64,000 nt of DNA from Haloplanus sp. HW8-1. GTDB lineage: Archaea; Halobacteriota; Halobacteria; Halobacteriales; Haloferacaceae. The first letter of the stretch is position 1, and each line of letters starts with the position of its first letter. The stretch spans positions 2,914,001-2,978,000 of the forward strand of contig NZ_CP098518.1 in assembly GCF_023703795.1 (NCBI RefSeq). The letters run 5' to 3'. Of this stretch, positions 33,466-41,199 are shown one piece after another. The notes below the pieces were generated by a model. The model did no database searches and had not been told where the DNA came from. It saw only the letters and a list, made by a program, of their open reading frames with translations. A program made the position numbers and the translations under genes.

Positions 33466-33730
33466 ATGGACGACACCCAAGAGACGACGAAGACGGTCTA
33501 CCCGTACTGTGGCGCGGGTGTGGCATCGCGGTGACCGACGACATCAGGGAGGGGTTTGACGACGGTCCACTTCTCGGCGGCGTTGGTCAACCGCCCCACC
33601 GACGACGTACTCGACGGAACGCGCGAAGATTCCCGAGTACAAGGCGCCCGCCCCGTCGATCGACGTTAGCGTCAAGCCGGCGGTGCCAGGCGACGACCCG
33701 CGACCGGGGCGGACGACGGCGAGCGTTTAA
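33466..33730 (+). pseudogene. Internally deleted molybdopterin oxidoreductase (formate dehydrogenase/nitrate reductase type)
   Basis: The start reads MDDTQETTKTVYPYCGAG, then after a one-base frameshift CGIAVTDDIREGFDD. This is the N-terminal 4Fe-4S segment of molybdopterin enzymes (CPYCGVGCGI) with the first cysteine changed to tyrosine. After about 60 nt another frame reads HFSAALVNRPTDDVLD and then AKIPEYKAPAPSIDVSV, which is how such enzymes end (N-x-LT-x-D-x-LDP...PEYK). The roughly 600-residue middle is missing. This is an inference from motifs; no intact copy is in the window. Confidence 0.62.
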
Positions 33731-33731
33731 G
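33726..33731 (+). promoter_or_regulatory. TATA box for the GNAT gene
   Basis: TTTAAG centred about 27 nt before the ATG at 33756, as for a leaderless transcript. It fixes that start. Confidence 0.6.
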
Positions 33732-33755
33732 CGGCTGCCGCCGTTAGGTCGTGGC

Positions 33756-34187
33756 ATGGAAGTGCGCGACGCGGTCGAGGCCGACGCCGACGAACTCTCG
33801 GCCATCGCGGACGTGCCGGCCGACGTGGTTCGGAACCTGATCCACGATCGGACGGTCAGAGTCGCGGAGCGTGGCCCGACTGCGGCGGGGCCGAACGCCG
33901 ACACCGACGACGGGAAGCACCGCGACGTCGTGGGGTTCGTGAGCTTCGACGTCCGGGATGGGACCGTCCACGTGACGCAACTGTCGGGAACCGGGACAGC
34001 CTGCGAGCGGCTGCTTGCCGAACCCGTCCGGTTCGCCACGACCGAAGGGATGACCGTCGAACTGCTGGCGATCAGCGGCGACGACGCGATCCGCGAGGCC
34101 GCCGAGGCGGCCGGCTTCGAGCGTGACGGGCAGGGGCCAACGTTCGACGGGAAATCGACCGTGCGATACCGGCTCGATCCCGCCTGA
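33756..34187 (+). CDS. GNAT-like N-acetyltransferase
   Basis: A 143-residue protein with the layout of a GNAT domain. It has an N-terminal MEVRDAVEADADELSAIADV strand-helix, a VVGFVSFDVRDGTVHVTQLSG central sheet (start VVGFVSF) and a GTGTACERLL turn near residue 85 in the place of the acetyl-CoA loop. It ends AAEAAGFERDGQGPTFDGKST. The usual QxxGxG/A motif is imperfect (TGTACERL), so CoA binding may be weak or lost. The target is unknown. It follows the pseudogene directly. Confidence 0.75.
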   Translation: MEVRDAVEADADELSAIADVPADVVRNLIHDRTVRVAERGPTAAGPNADTDDGKHRDVVGFVSFDVRDGTVHVTQLSGTGTACERLLAEPVRFATTEGMTVELLAISGDDAIREAAEAAGFERDGQGPTFDGKSTVRYRLDPA

Positions 34188-34221
34188 ACGCGAGGGGCGA
34201 CCGCCGGTCGTCGACTGACGG

Positions 34222-35856
34222 TCAGGCGAACTTCCGTACCGTCAGATCCAGCGTGTCGAGATCGAGGATGGGAGCGAAGCCGACGTCGGGATCGATGTTG
34301 ACGCTCTTTTGGAAGGCGGTCTGGGCCTGCCAGCACCCGCTGTTGACCGCGAGGACGTTGTGGTACTTCCCGTATCCGAGCTTGTGGACGTGGCCGGTGT
34401 GAAAGACGTCGGGGACGTCCTCCACGACGAGGTAGTCCCGCTCCTCCGGTGCCAACCGCATGTGCCCGCCGTATTTCGGCGCGACGTGACGTTTTTTCAG
34501 GAGGTGGTACATCGCCCGGTGCGGGTCGTCGTAGCTCGCTTTCTCGTCGGGGAGTTCGGCGATCACCTCGTCCAGCGAGACGCCGTGATACATCAGTACC
34601 GAGACGCCCTCGACGGTCACGGTGGCGGGGTTACCGACGATCCGGGCGTCGTGGGCGGTCATGATGTCGCGGAGTTCCTCGTCGAACGCCGGCTGGGGCT
34701 CCGCGAGTCGGACGGCGTCGTGGTTGCCCGGAATCATCACGATCTCCAGATCGCCGGGCACCGCCTTCAGATGCTCCGAGAACCGCTCGTACTGGTCGTA
34801 GATGTCGACGATGTCGAGTTCCTCGTCCTGGTCGGGGTACACCCCGACCCCCTCGACCATGTCGCCCGCGATCAGCAGGTACTCCACGGCCGCGGCCTCC
34901 TCCGTGTGGAGCCAGTCGGCAAAGCGGTTCCAAGCGTCGGCGACGAACTCCTGGCTCCCGACGTGGACGTCGGAGATGAGCGCCGCCTGCACGTGTCGGT
35001 CGGCAGTGTTCGGCCGGTACGTCCGGGGGACGTCTGGAAAGTGGAGCGCGTCGACGAAGACGATACCCGCGTCGTCGGAGAGCGTTCCCTCGACGGCGAT
35101 ACATTCGTCGAGCAGGAGTTCGTCCACCAGATCGGCGATGTCGCGGTCCTTCGTGATCAGACAGGGGAAGGTGCCCGTGGTGTCCTCCAGTTCGACGATC
35201 CAGTGACCGTTCGCCGAGGAGCGGACGTCGTTCACCAGTCCAATCATCGCCACGTCGCTTCCACCCGGCATGTCGTCGATGGCCGACGTCGGTCGGTGAT
35301 TCACCCGTCCGCGAAGCTGCCCCGAGAGGGTCTCGTAGCGGTCCCGAAACACCGAAACGAAGTCGTCGTATTCGCCGGTTCCGGTGCTCCGGCCGGTGAT
35401 GTCGCCGTCGACCTCCGGCGGTTCGGGTCGACGCTCTGGAGCCTCCGACGCCGAAGACCCCTTCGTTTCGACTGGAGATTCCGACGGCATCGTGGTTGTT
35501 TCGGACGGATTCGGTGGAGTCGAAACATCGGTTCCGGACGGATCGGTTCCGGCCGGGTCTGGATCGGGGGAGTCGGCGTCGGGAACGGTGTCGGCGGGGG
35601 GAGCGTCGGTGTCGGGCGACGAATCGTCACGAGCGGGGGTCGAGGGGGTCGAACCCGTGGAGTCGGCCGTTCCCAGCGTCGCCCGGACGTGATCGGTCGT
35701 GAGTCGGAGGGCGTCGTCGGGCGCCGTCTCGACGGCGGCGTCGAGGGCCGCCGCGGGATCGGCGGCTCCCGCCAGAAGTGTCACGGCTTCCCGCTCGGCG
35801 TTGTATCCGCGACGGGCGAGTTCCCGGACGATCCGTGCGGGCGTCTCGAGAGGCAC
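34222..35856 (-). CDS. polD1: DNA polymerase D small subunit (DP1), 3'-5' exonuclease
   Basis: A 544-residue replicative polymerase subunit. The C-terminal half is a Mre11-like exonuclease with LISDVHVGSQEF, LLIAGDMVEGVGVYP, VMIPGNHDAV, MYHGVSLDE and HTGHVHKLGYG. Ahead of it is an OB-type domain (MIGLVNDVRSSANGHW, start about residue 210). The N-terminus (PLETPARIVRELARRGYNAE) is a small helical domain. A 100-residue acidic, Thr/Ser/Pro-rich linker joins the two. The start is a GTG at 35856. Inside the linker the DNA carries a full ORB-like sequence. It is divergent from sec11 and near the origin. Confidence 0.92.
   Translation of the reverse strand: MPLETPARIVRELARRGYNAEREAVTLLAGAADPAAALDAAVETAPDDALRLTTDHVRATLGTADSTGSTPSTPARDDSSPDTDAPPADTVPDADSPDPDPAGTDPSGTDVSTPPNPSETTTMPSESPVETKGSSASEAPERRPEPPEVDGDITGRSTGTGEYDDFVSVFRDRYETLSGQLRGRVNHRPTSAIDDMPGGSDVAMIGLVNDVRSSANGHWIVELEDTTGTFPCLITKDRDIADLVDELLLDECIAVEGTLSDDAGIVFVDALHFPDVPRTYRPNTADRHVQAALISDVHVGSQEFVADAWNRFADWLHTEEAAAVEYLLIAGDMVEGVGVYPDQDEELDIVDIYDQYERFSEHLKAVPGDLEIVMIPGNHDAVRLAEPQPAFDEELRDIMTAHDARIVGNPATVTVEGVSVLMYHGVSLDEVIAELPDEKASYDDPHRAMYHLLKKRHVAPKYGGHMRLAPEERDYLVVEDVPDVFHTGHVHKLGYGKYHNVLAVNSGCWQAQTAFQKSVNIDPDVGFAPILDLDTLDLTVRKFA
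35457..35479 (-). promoter_or_regulatory. ORB-like element inside polD1
   Basis: Leftward it reads CTCCAGTCGAAACGAAGGGG plus T: the dyad (TCCAGTCGAAAC) and the G-string of an Orc1-binding ORB. It falls in the linker codons of polD1 (SPVETKGS), 2.7 kb from the origin. This could be a real Orc1 site in a coding region or chance. Confidence 0.5.
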
Positions 35857-35954
35857 AGGGGAGGCACGACTGGCGCGGTCAAAAGGGTGCTGGATGCCGG
35901 GAGTCGAACGCACGGTCCAGAAGTTTCAACTCCGGCGACGGTAAACGGCAACCG

Positions 35955-36701
35955 ATGAGTGCCGACGACGGTCCCCAACCACCCGACGAGTACGCGGACG
36001 ACGACGAGTGCCCGCGGAAGTCGGGAGGACCACTGCGGCGGGTCGCCACGGCGAGCGAGGGGGTGCTGTTGGTCGTCCGCGAGGCGGCGCTGAGCGTCGG
36101 CGCCGTCGTGGCCATCGGTGCTCTCCTCTTTGCCATCAGCGGCGTCTGGCCGCCGATGGTGGCCGTCTCGAGCGGGAGCATGGAACCGCACATGTACAAG
36201 GGAGATCTGGTCTTCATCACCGACAACGGGCGATTCGCACCGGAAGCGGCCCACGACGCGACGGGCGTGGTCCCGCGAACGACCGGCCGGGAGGTCGGGT
36301 ACCGGAAGTTCGGGGCCCACGGGTCGGTGATCGTCTACGACAACCCGACGGACGCGGGACCGCCCGTGATCCACCGTGCCCAGTTCTGGGTCGAGGCGGG
36401 GGAGAACTGGTACGACCGCGCCGACCCCGACCACGTATCGGCGGACGACTGCGAGGAGATGTCGAACTGTCCGGCGCCACACGCCGGGTTCGTTACCAAA
36501 GGCGACGCAAACGGCCGGTACGATCAGGTGAACGGTATCAGCGAACCGGTCAAGCCGAACTGGATCGTCGGCGTCGCACGCGTTAGGGTTCCCTACCTCG
36601 GATGGGTGCGACTCGGCATCTCGGGGGTCGTCCTCGAGACGTCACCGACGGTCGAACCGTCGATCGAGGGCAGCCTCGACCGGGTCCCGGCGCCCACCTG
36701 A
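35955..36701 (+). CDS. sec11: Signal peptidase I, Sec11-like
   Basis: A 248-residue membrane serine protease that removes Sec signal peptides. Transmembrane segments are at about 45-65 and near 215. The catalytic serine is S75 in SSGSMEPHM, followed by KGDLVFI. The conserved histidine, where bacteria use lysine, is in VIHRAQF near residue 140. The HAGFVTKGDANGRYDQ segment near residue 175 matches archaeal SPases (box D/E). It converges with orc1 (11-bp gap). Its place beside polD1 and orc1 is a known haloarchaeal arrangement. Confidence 0.92.
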   Translation: MSADDGPQPPDEYADDDECPRKSGGPLRRVATASEGVLLVVREAALSVGAVVAIGALLFAISGVWPPMVAVSSGSMEPHMYKGDLVFITDNGRFAPEAAHDATGVVPRTTGREVGYRKFGAHGSVIVYDNPTDAGPPVIHRAQFWVEAGENWYDRADPDHVSADDCEEMSNCPAPHAGFVTKGDANGRYDQVNGISEPVKPNWIVGVARVRVPYLGWVRLGISGVVLETSPTVEPSIEGSLDRVPAPT

Positions 36702-36712
36702 ACCCGCGGCGC

Positions 36713-38230
36713 TCAGTTGTCGAATCGGGCCTGGACGAACGGTTGTGCGTTCTCGATGTCGCCCAGTCGAGAGTCCGAAAGCAGGACCGCTTCGGTCTCC
36801 TCGACGGGGACCGAGAGGCTGATCTCCTTCGTCCGTCCGTAGCGTCCCTTGCTCACCACGACGGCGTTGACGATGCCGAGCATGTCGAGTTCGGAGATGA
36901 GGTCGGTGACGCGTCGCTGGGTGAGGACGTCGGCGTCGATCTCCTCACAGAGCCGCTTGTAGATGTTGTACACCTCGCCCGTGTTGATGTTGTGGACGCC
37001 GTTTTTCTCCAGGAGGATGATCGCGAAGAGGACGATCTTCGACTGGGTGGGAAGGGTGCGGACCACCTCGATCACCCGGTCGAGTTCGATCTTGTCCTGG
37101 GCCTGCCGGACGTGGCTCTCCTCAACGGTGTTGGCCTGGCCGCGCTCGGCGAGTTCGCCGGCCGTCCGGAGGAGATCGAGGGCCCGGCGGGCGTCGCCGT
37201 GTTCCTGTGCCGCGAACGCGGCACAGAGGGGGATGACGTCCTCGGTGAGTGCGCCGGGTTCGAAGGCCACGTCCGCGCGATGCTGGAGGATGTCCCGCAG
37301 TTGGTTGGCGTCGTACGGCGGGAAGACGATCTCCTCCTCGCCGAGACTCGATTTGACTCGGGGGTCGAGGAAGTCGGTGAACTTCAGGTCGTTCGAGATC
37401 CCCATGATCGAGATGCGGGAGTTGTCGAGTTCGGAGTTCATCCGCGAGAGGTTGTAGAGGGTGTCGTCACCCGACTTCTCGACGAGTTTGTCGATCTCGT
37501 CGAGCATGATGACCACCACGCGTTCGTGGTAGTCGACCGCCTCGAAGAAGGAACTGTAGACGCGGTCGGTGGGCCACCCCGTCATCGGGACGCTCTCCAT
37601 CCCCTCGCGGTCCGCTTCGAGCGTCTCGATCCGGTCGTCGATGCCGTCGACCGAGTCGAACGGGGAGTCGGCAAGAGTCCGCTCGCCGTCCGTGACCGCC
37701 GACCGCAGCGTGCCGAGATCGTCGATCCGGCCGTCGATGACGTCCCGGTTTTTCTCGATGAACTTGTTGGCGAGTTGCGCGAGCACGCGATACTGCGTGT
37801 CGGTCACCTCGCAGTTGATGTACTCGACTTCACAGGGGACGTCGTACTTCTGAGAGGTGGACTCGAGTTCCTTGCTGACGAACTTCGCGCTCGCGGTCTT
37901 TCCCGTCCCCGTCTTTCCGTAGATGAGGATGTTCGACGGCGTATCGCCCCGGAGCGCCGAGACGAGGATGGTCGCCATCTGGTTGATCTGCTCGTTTCGG
38001 TGCGGGAGTTCGTGTGGCGTGTAGGACGGGCGGAGGACCTCCTTGTTCTCGAAGATCGGCTCCCCGGAAAGCAGATCGTCGAACAGTCCCTGACTGTCGT
38101 CCTCGTCGTCGAGCACGTCGTCGATGTCGACGTCACCGGAGATGTCGCTTGTCCGGTCGCGCGGTTGGGCGTCCAAGTCGCGCTCGTCGGCACCGGAGCG
38201 ATCGTCGGGAGGTGAGTCGTTGGCATCCAT
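36713..38230 (-). CDS. orc1: Orc1/Cdc6 replication initiator
   Basis: A 505-residue AAA+ initiator. After an acidic, disordered 60 residues comes the ATPase: Walker A YGKTGTGKT at 104-112, Walker B VVIMLDEIDKL near 230 and sensor SIMGISNDL near 265. The C-terminal winged helix (KIVLFAIILLEKNGVHNIN, to RRVTDLISELDMLGIVN) binds ORB elements. Its ATG is 6 bp from an ORB at 38236-38261, so Orc1 probably represses its own promoter. It is the gene paired with the adjacent origin. Confidence 0.94.
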   Translation of the reverse strand: MDANDSPPDDRSGADERDLDAQPRDRTSDISGDVDIDDVLDDEDDSQGLFDDLLSGEPIFENKEVLRPSYTPHELPHRNEQINQMATILVSALRGDTPSNILIYGKTGTGKTASAKFVSKELESTSQKYDVPCEVEYINCEVTDTQYRVLAQLANKFIEKNRDVIDGRIDDLGTLRSAVTDGERTLADSPFDSVDGIDDRIETLEADREGMESVPMTGWPTDRVYSSFFEAVDYHERVVVIMLDEIDKLVEKSGDDTLYNLSRMNSELDNSRISIMGISNDLKFTDFLDPRVKSSLGEEEIVFPPYDANQLRDILQHRADVAFEPGALTEDVIPLCAAFAAQEHGDARRALDLLRTAGELAERGQANTVEESHVRQAQDKIELDRVIEVVRTLPTQSKIVLFAIILLEKNGVHNINTGEVYNIYKRLCEEIDADVLTQRRVTDLISELDMLGIVNAVVVSKGRYGRTKEISLSVPVEETEAVLLSDSRLGDIENAQPFVQARFDN

Positions 38231-38235
38231 TCGGT

Positions 38236-38261
38236 GAAACCCCGCCGTTTCGACTGGAAAA
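38236..38261 (-). promoter_or_regulatory. ORB at the orc1 promoter
   Basis: Leftward: TTTTCCAGTCGAAACGGCGG then GGTTTC. It has the dyad and most of the G-string and covers the position of the orc1 TATA box. Confidence 0.7.
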
Positions 38262-38474
38262 CGCGCCCACGGGACTGGGGTGGTTCGATCGATCTCACCA
38301 TCTCCGTGGGCCACTGGCGCGTCCAGATGATCCAGAGGAAACAGAGGAACAGACGGTAGAAAAACTTTCCCCCTCGTCGGGACGCACGTGTCCGAATCCG
38401 AAACCTCCGTGAACACGGGGTCAGGCGCCCTATCATCGGTCATTGGCCTACGGTCCCGTTTGGTGAGCGGTCGG

Positions 38475-38498
38475 TTCCAGTCGAACGGAGGGTGTGGG
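38475..38498 (+). promoter_or_regulatory. Degenerate ORB
   Basis: TTCCAGTCGAACGGAGGGTG then TGGG, similar to ORB but with one A missing in GAAAC. It faces the next ORB (38506). Confidence 0.5.
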
Positions 38499-38505
38499 AG
38501 GGCAA

Positions 38506-38533
38506 CCCCCCCACCCCTTCGTTTCGGGTGGAA
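38506..38533 (-). promoter_or_regulatory. ORB, left side of the unwinding region
   Basis: Leftward: TTCCACCCGAAACGAAGGGG then TGGGGGGG. Inverted copy of the element at 38724; 24 of 26 core positions agree, differing at the ends. Confidence 0.8.
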
Positions 38534-38561
38534 CGACGGAACAGTGGGGGGCGAGGAGAAG

Positions 38562-38635
38562 GCTACTAGAGCGACACTTATAAGTAACACTGACTGTAAC
38601 TATACCCGCACTGCAGTAAAATAACTTATTACACG
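38562..38635. other. AT-rich duplex-unwinding element
   Basis: Far lower in GC than its surroundings (for example ACTTATAAGTAAC and AAAATAACTTATTACAC). It lies between the inverted ORBs, as in known haloarchaeal origins. Confidence 0.75.
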
Positions 38636-38723
38636 GGGCGGTTGTGTGGATACTAGGGATCGAGGACGACCCCCGATCGTCGGTCGCCGTCGACACCGGG
38701 GTGCCGTCCCCACGGGTTGGTCC

Positions 38724-38751
38724 TCTCCACCCGAAACGAAGGGGTGGGGGG
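38724..38751 (+). promoter_or_regulatory. ORB, right side of the unwinding region
   Basis: TCTCCACCCGAAACGAAGGG then GTGGGGGG: the dyad-like part plus a long G-string. Confidence 0.8.
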
Positions 38752-39039
38752 CACCCCCTGCTGGGCGCCGCCACGTCGATGTCCGTCGTCCCGGTGGCCG
38801 CATCCATCGCCGTCCCGTGGGCCGTCCCGATCCGTGGTCCGACCGAGGGCCAACGGCGGCGATGTCGGCGCAGGCCTCGAAGTGGGCGTCGACGTCGATT
38901 ACCGCCACTACGGCCGTCGAACGCCGGTCACTACTGACAGGTCGGTTATGGTTGTCTGACGCACACTTAAGTAATCGCGGTGACGTTCATCCCGCATACG
39001 CCCTCTCGCGGCGGTAGACGGGAGGAGCGGGAGGATAGG

Positions 39040-39681
39040 ATGGGACTGCTCACAGGACTTAGAGACAGCATCACACGCGTAACAGAACGACTGTTCTCGG
39101 CCAGCGATCCCAAGCGGATCGGGATCTACGGGCCGCCCAACGCGGGGAAGACGACACTGGCGAACCGAATCGCCCGCGATTGGACGGGCGACGCCATCGG
39201 CCCGGAGAGTCGCGTCCCCCACGAGACTCGCCGGGCCCGTCGCAAGGAGGACGTCGAGATCGAACGAAACGGCCGCACGGTGAACATCGACATCGTCGAC
39301 ACGCCGGGTGTCACCACGAAAGTCGACTACAAGGAGTTCCTCGAACACGACATCGAGGAGGAGGACGCGGTCCGTCGCTCCCGCGAAGCGACCGAAGGAG
39401 TCGCGGAGGCGATGCACTGGCTCCGGGAGGACGTCGACGGCGTCATCTACGTCCTCGACAGCACGGAGGATCCGTTCACTCAGGTGAACACGATGCTCAT
39501 CGGGATCATCGAGAGCCAGGATCTCCCGGTACTCATCTTCGCGAACAAGACCGACCTCGACGACTCCAACGTCAAGCGCATCGAGAACGCCTTCCCGCAA
39601 CACGAGACGGTGCCGTTGTCGGCGCTCGAAGGCGACAACATGGACGAAGTGTACGACAAGATCGCGGAGTACTTCGGGTGA
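39040..39681 (+). CDS. oapA: Origin-associated Era-like GTPase OapA
   Basis: A 213-residue small GTP-binding protein. It has G1 GPPNAGKT at 31-38, G3 DTPG in DIVDTPGVTT near 87, and G4 NKTD in FANKTDLDD near 183. An N-terminal helix (LLTGLRDSITRVTERLF) precedes the G domain. The gene is next to the origin in haloarchaea generally and heads oapABC; its exact role is unknown. A GGAGG motif lies 10-20 nt before the ATG. Confidence 0.9.
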   Translation: MGLLTGLRDSITRVTERLFSASDPKRIGIYGPPNAGKTTLANRIARDWTGDAIGPESRVPHETRRARRKEDVEIERNGRTVNIDIVDTPGVTTKVDYKEFLEHDIEEEDAVRRSREATEGVAEAMHWLREDVDGVIYVLDSTEDPFTQVNTMLIGIIESQDLPVLIFANKTDLDDSNVKRIENAFPQHETVPLSALEGDNMDEVYDKIAEYFG

Positions 39682-40073
39682 TGGAGATGCCTGAAGCCAC
39701 CCCGACCGACGTCGACGGTGTCCAGATCGACCTCATCAGCGGTGCCCGGATGGAGAACCTCACGAGCATGGAGAAGATCCGGCTCATCCTCGACGGGGTC
39801 CGTGACGGCAACATCGTCATCCTCGAGGAGGGCCTCACGCCCGACGAGGAGTCGAAACTCATCGAGGTGACGATGACGGAGATCAGCCCCGACGAGTTCA
39901 ACGGCATCGAGATCGAGACGTACCCCCGATCGGAAACCGCCGACCGGAGCTTCCTCGACCGCCTGATGGGTCGGGAGTCGACGAAGAAACTCACCGTCAT
40001 CGGGCCGGCCAACCAGATCCAGACGCTCCACAAGGACGAGAACCTCATCAGCGCGCTCGTCTCCAGAAAGTAA
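39681..40073 (+). CDS. oapB: OapB (DUF2073)
   Basis: A 130-residue protein with the DUF2073 stretch IDLISGARMENLTSMEKIRLILDGVRDG (start IDLISGARM) and a C-terminal basic-acidic part ending NQIQTLHKDENLISALVSRK. Start and stop overlap those of oapA (TGATG) and oapC (TAATG). No enzyme motif is visible. It may bind nucleic acid at the origin, but that is inference from position. Confidence 0.88.
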   Translation: MEMPEATPTDVDGVQIDLISGARMENLTSMEKIRLILDGVRDGNIVILEEGLTPDEESKLIEVTMTEISPDEFNGIEIETYPRSETADRSFLDRLMGRESTKKLTVIGPANQIQTLHKDENLISALVSRK

Positions 40074-40765
40074 TGCCTCACCAGTGTACGAACTGCGAAC
40101 GAGTGTTTCCCGACGGCTCCAAGGAGATGCTTTCGGGCTGTCCCGACTGCGGTGGGAACAAGTTCCAGTTCAAGCCGGACTCCGCGACCGAGACGCCGAC
40201 ACTCGGCGACGATTCTCCGACTGCTCCGTCCGGTTCCCCCCCCGACGCCGGTGCGGCGGAGACGGTCGGCCCGTCCTCGACGTCCCCCGACGCACCGTCG
40301 GCAACCGGCGGCGACCCGACGCCCGAGTCGGACCCCGACCCCGACGCGGACACCTCGTCGTCCCCGCCGGTCTCCGAGGACGTGGCCGGGTCGGCGTCGG
40401 AGACCGATGGGACGTTCATCGAGGCCGACTCGGATCCGAGCGTCCTCGAGGAGGACACCGCACAGGCGGACGCTCGCCGCGACGTAGTCACCGCAGACGA
40501 ACTCGACGACGCGTCGTCGTCCCCGCCGCCTTCGGCCGCCGACGCCGCCCGTACCGTCCCACCTGACGCGGACGAGTCGCCCGGAATCGACGATCTCCGC
40601 GCGGAACTCAACGACCAGTTCGAGAGCATCAAGATCCTCGAACCCGGCCAGTACGAACTGAACCTGATGGAACTGTACGACCGCCAGGAGTGCATCATCT
40701 CGCTGCAGGAGGACGGTCACTACGTCATCGAGGTGGCCGACACCTGGCGCGACGACGACCCGTAA
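40073..40765 (+). CDS. oapC: OapC, zinc-ribbon protein with acidic linker
   Basis: A 230-residue protein. The N-terminal zinc ribbon has CTNC (5-8) and CPDC (23-26). A 110-residue disordered stretch rich in Asp, Pro, Ser and Thr follows. The C-terminal 55 residues (ELNDQFESIKILEPGQYELN, to YVIEVADTW) form a compact domain. The family is found at haloarchaeal origins. The long linker is typical of haloarchaeal proteins and varies between species. Confidence 0.88.
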   Translation: MPHQCTNCERVFPDGSKEMLSGCPDCGGNKFQFKPDSATETPTLGDDSPTAPSGSPPDAGAAETVGPSSTSPDAPSATGGDPTPESDPDPDADTSSSPPVSEDVAGSASETDGTFIEADSDPSVLEEDTAQADARRDVVTADELDDASSSPPPSAADAARTVPPDADESPGIDDLRAELNDQFESIKILEPGQYELNLMELYDRQECIISLQEDGHYVIEVADTWRDDDP

Positions 40766-40925
40766 CCGTTCCACAGAATTCATCCGTTCCCGTCCCACAC
40801 GCTCTTCTCGCCCGCGACGGATCACGTCTGTCCACGCTTCGGCGACGGACCGACACTGCCTCGCCCGCCCGTTCTCGCCGCCCCGACGAACCTACTTTAC
40901 CCCCGTTCCGGACGTCCCCATCCAT

Positions 40926-40950
40926 ACCCCTTCGTTTCAACTGCAGTTCA
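40926..40950 (-). promoter_or_regulatory. ORB-like element after oapC
   Basis: Leftward: CTGCAGTTGAAACGAAGGGG then T. It has the dyad TGCAGTTGAAAC and the GGGGT string, close to the classic CCAGTTGAAAC...GGGGT consensus. It could be an outlying Orc1 site of the origin 2 kb away. Confidence 0.6.
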
Positions 40951-41075
40951 CTACCCGAAAGCTTCGAAGACGATTGTAGGGGCGCATCTCTATGGACGGG
41001 AAACGTTGGTGTCGGACGACCGTCACGGGATGGAACGTCCGGTCCGGGGCGTCGGTGTCGTCGGAGCGAGACTGC

Positions 41076-41084
41076 AATATTTAT
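41076..41084 (+). promoter_or_regulatory. TATA box for the 29-residue gene
   Basis: AATATTTAT, centred about 29 nt before the ATG at 41110. Confidence 0.6.
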
Positions 41085-41109
41085 GCGGGCCCGTCCCGAG
41101 CCTTTCGGT

Positions 41110-41199
41110 ATGAGTCAGGCGACGAAGATCGTGATCGGGACGCTCGGCGTATCGGGACTCCTCGCGGCGATTCTGGTGATCGGCTCACTGCTCGGTTGA
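41110..41199 (+). CDS. 29-residue single-helix membrane peptide
   Basis: Codes MSQATKIVIGTLGVSGLLAA then ILVIGSLLG. One hydrophobic helix fills most of the peptide, which could sit in the membrane. A good TATA box lies at the leaderless distance, and the stop overlaps the next gene start (TGATG). That coupling argues it is translated rather than being a leader by chance. No function is known; it may be a small membrane partner of the next protein. Confidence 0.6.
   Translation: MSQATKIVIGTLGVSGLLAAILVIGSLLG

Larger units (their letters stand above)
38231..39039. other. Replication origin (oriC) with ORB elements and AT-rich unwinding region
   Basis: 809 bp without a gene between orc1 and oapA. 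It holds ORB sites at 38236 (minus), 38475 (plus, degenerate), 38506 (minus) and 38724 (plus). The last two point away from an AT-rich stretch, 38562-38635, the likely duplex-unwinding element. This is the arrangement of the oriC1 type in haloarchaea. The right part, 38760-39039, holds the oapA promoter region (CTTAAG near 38967) and a GGAGG Shine-Dalgarno motif just before 39040. Confidence 0.85.
40766..41109. other. 344-bp intergenic region after oapC
   Basis: No gene was seen. It carries an ORB-like sequence (40926-40950) and the promoter AATATTTAT (41076-41084) of the following small gene. Confidence 0.6.

Noticed and set aside
35918-35933. Half ORB (CGGAGTTGAAAC leftward) between polD1 and sec11
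   Set aside because: Only the dyad is present without the GGGGT string; too short to call.
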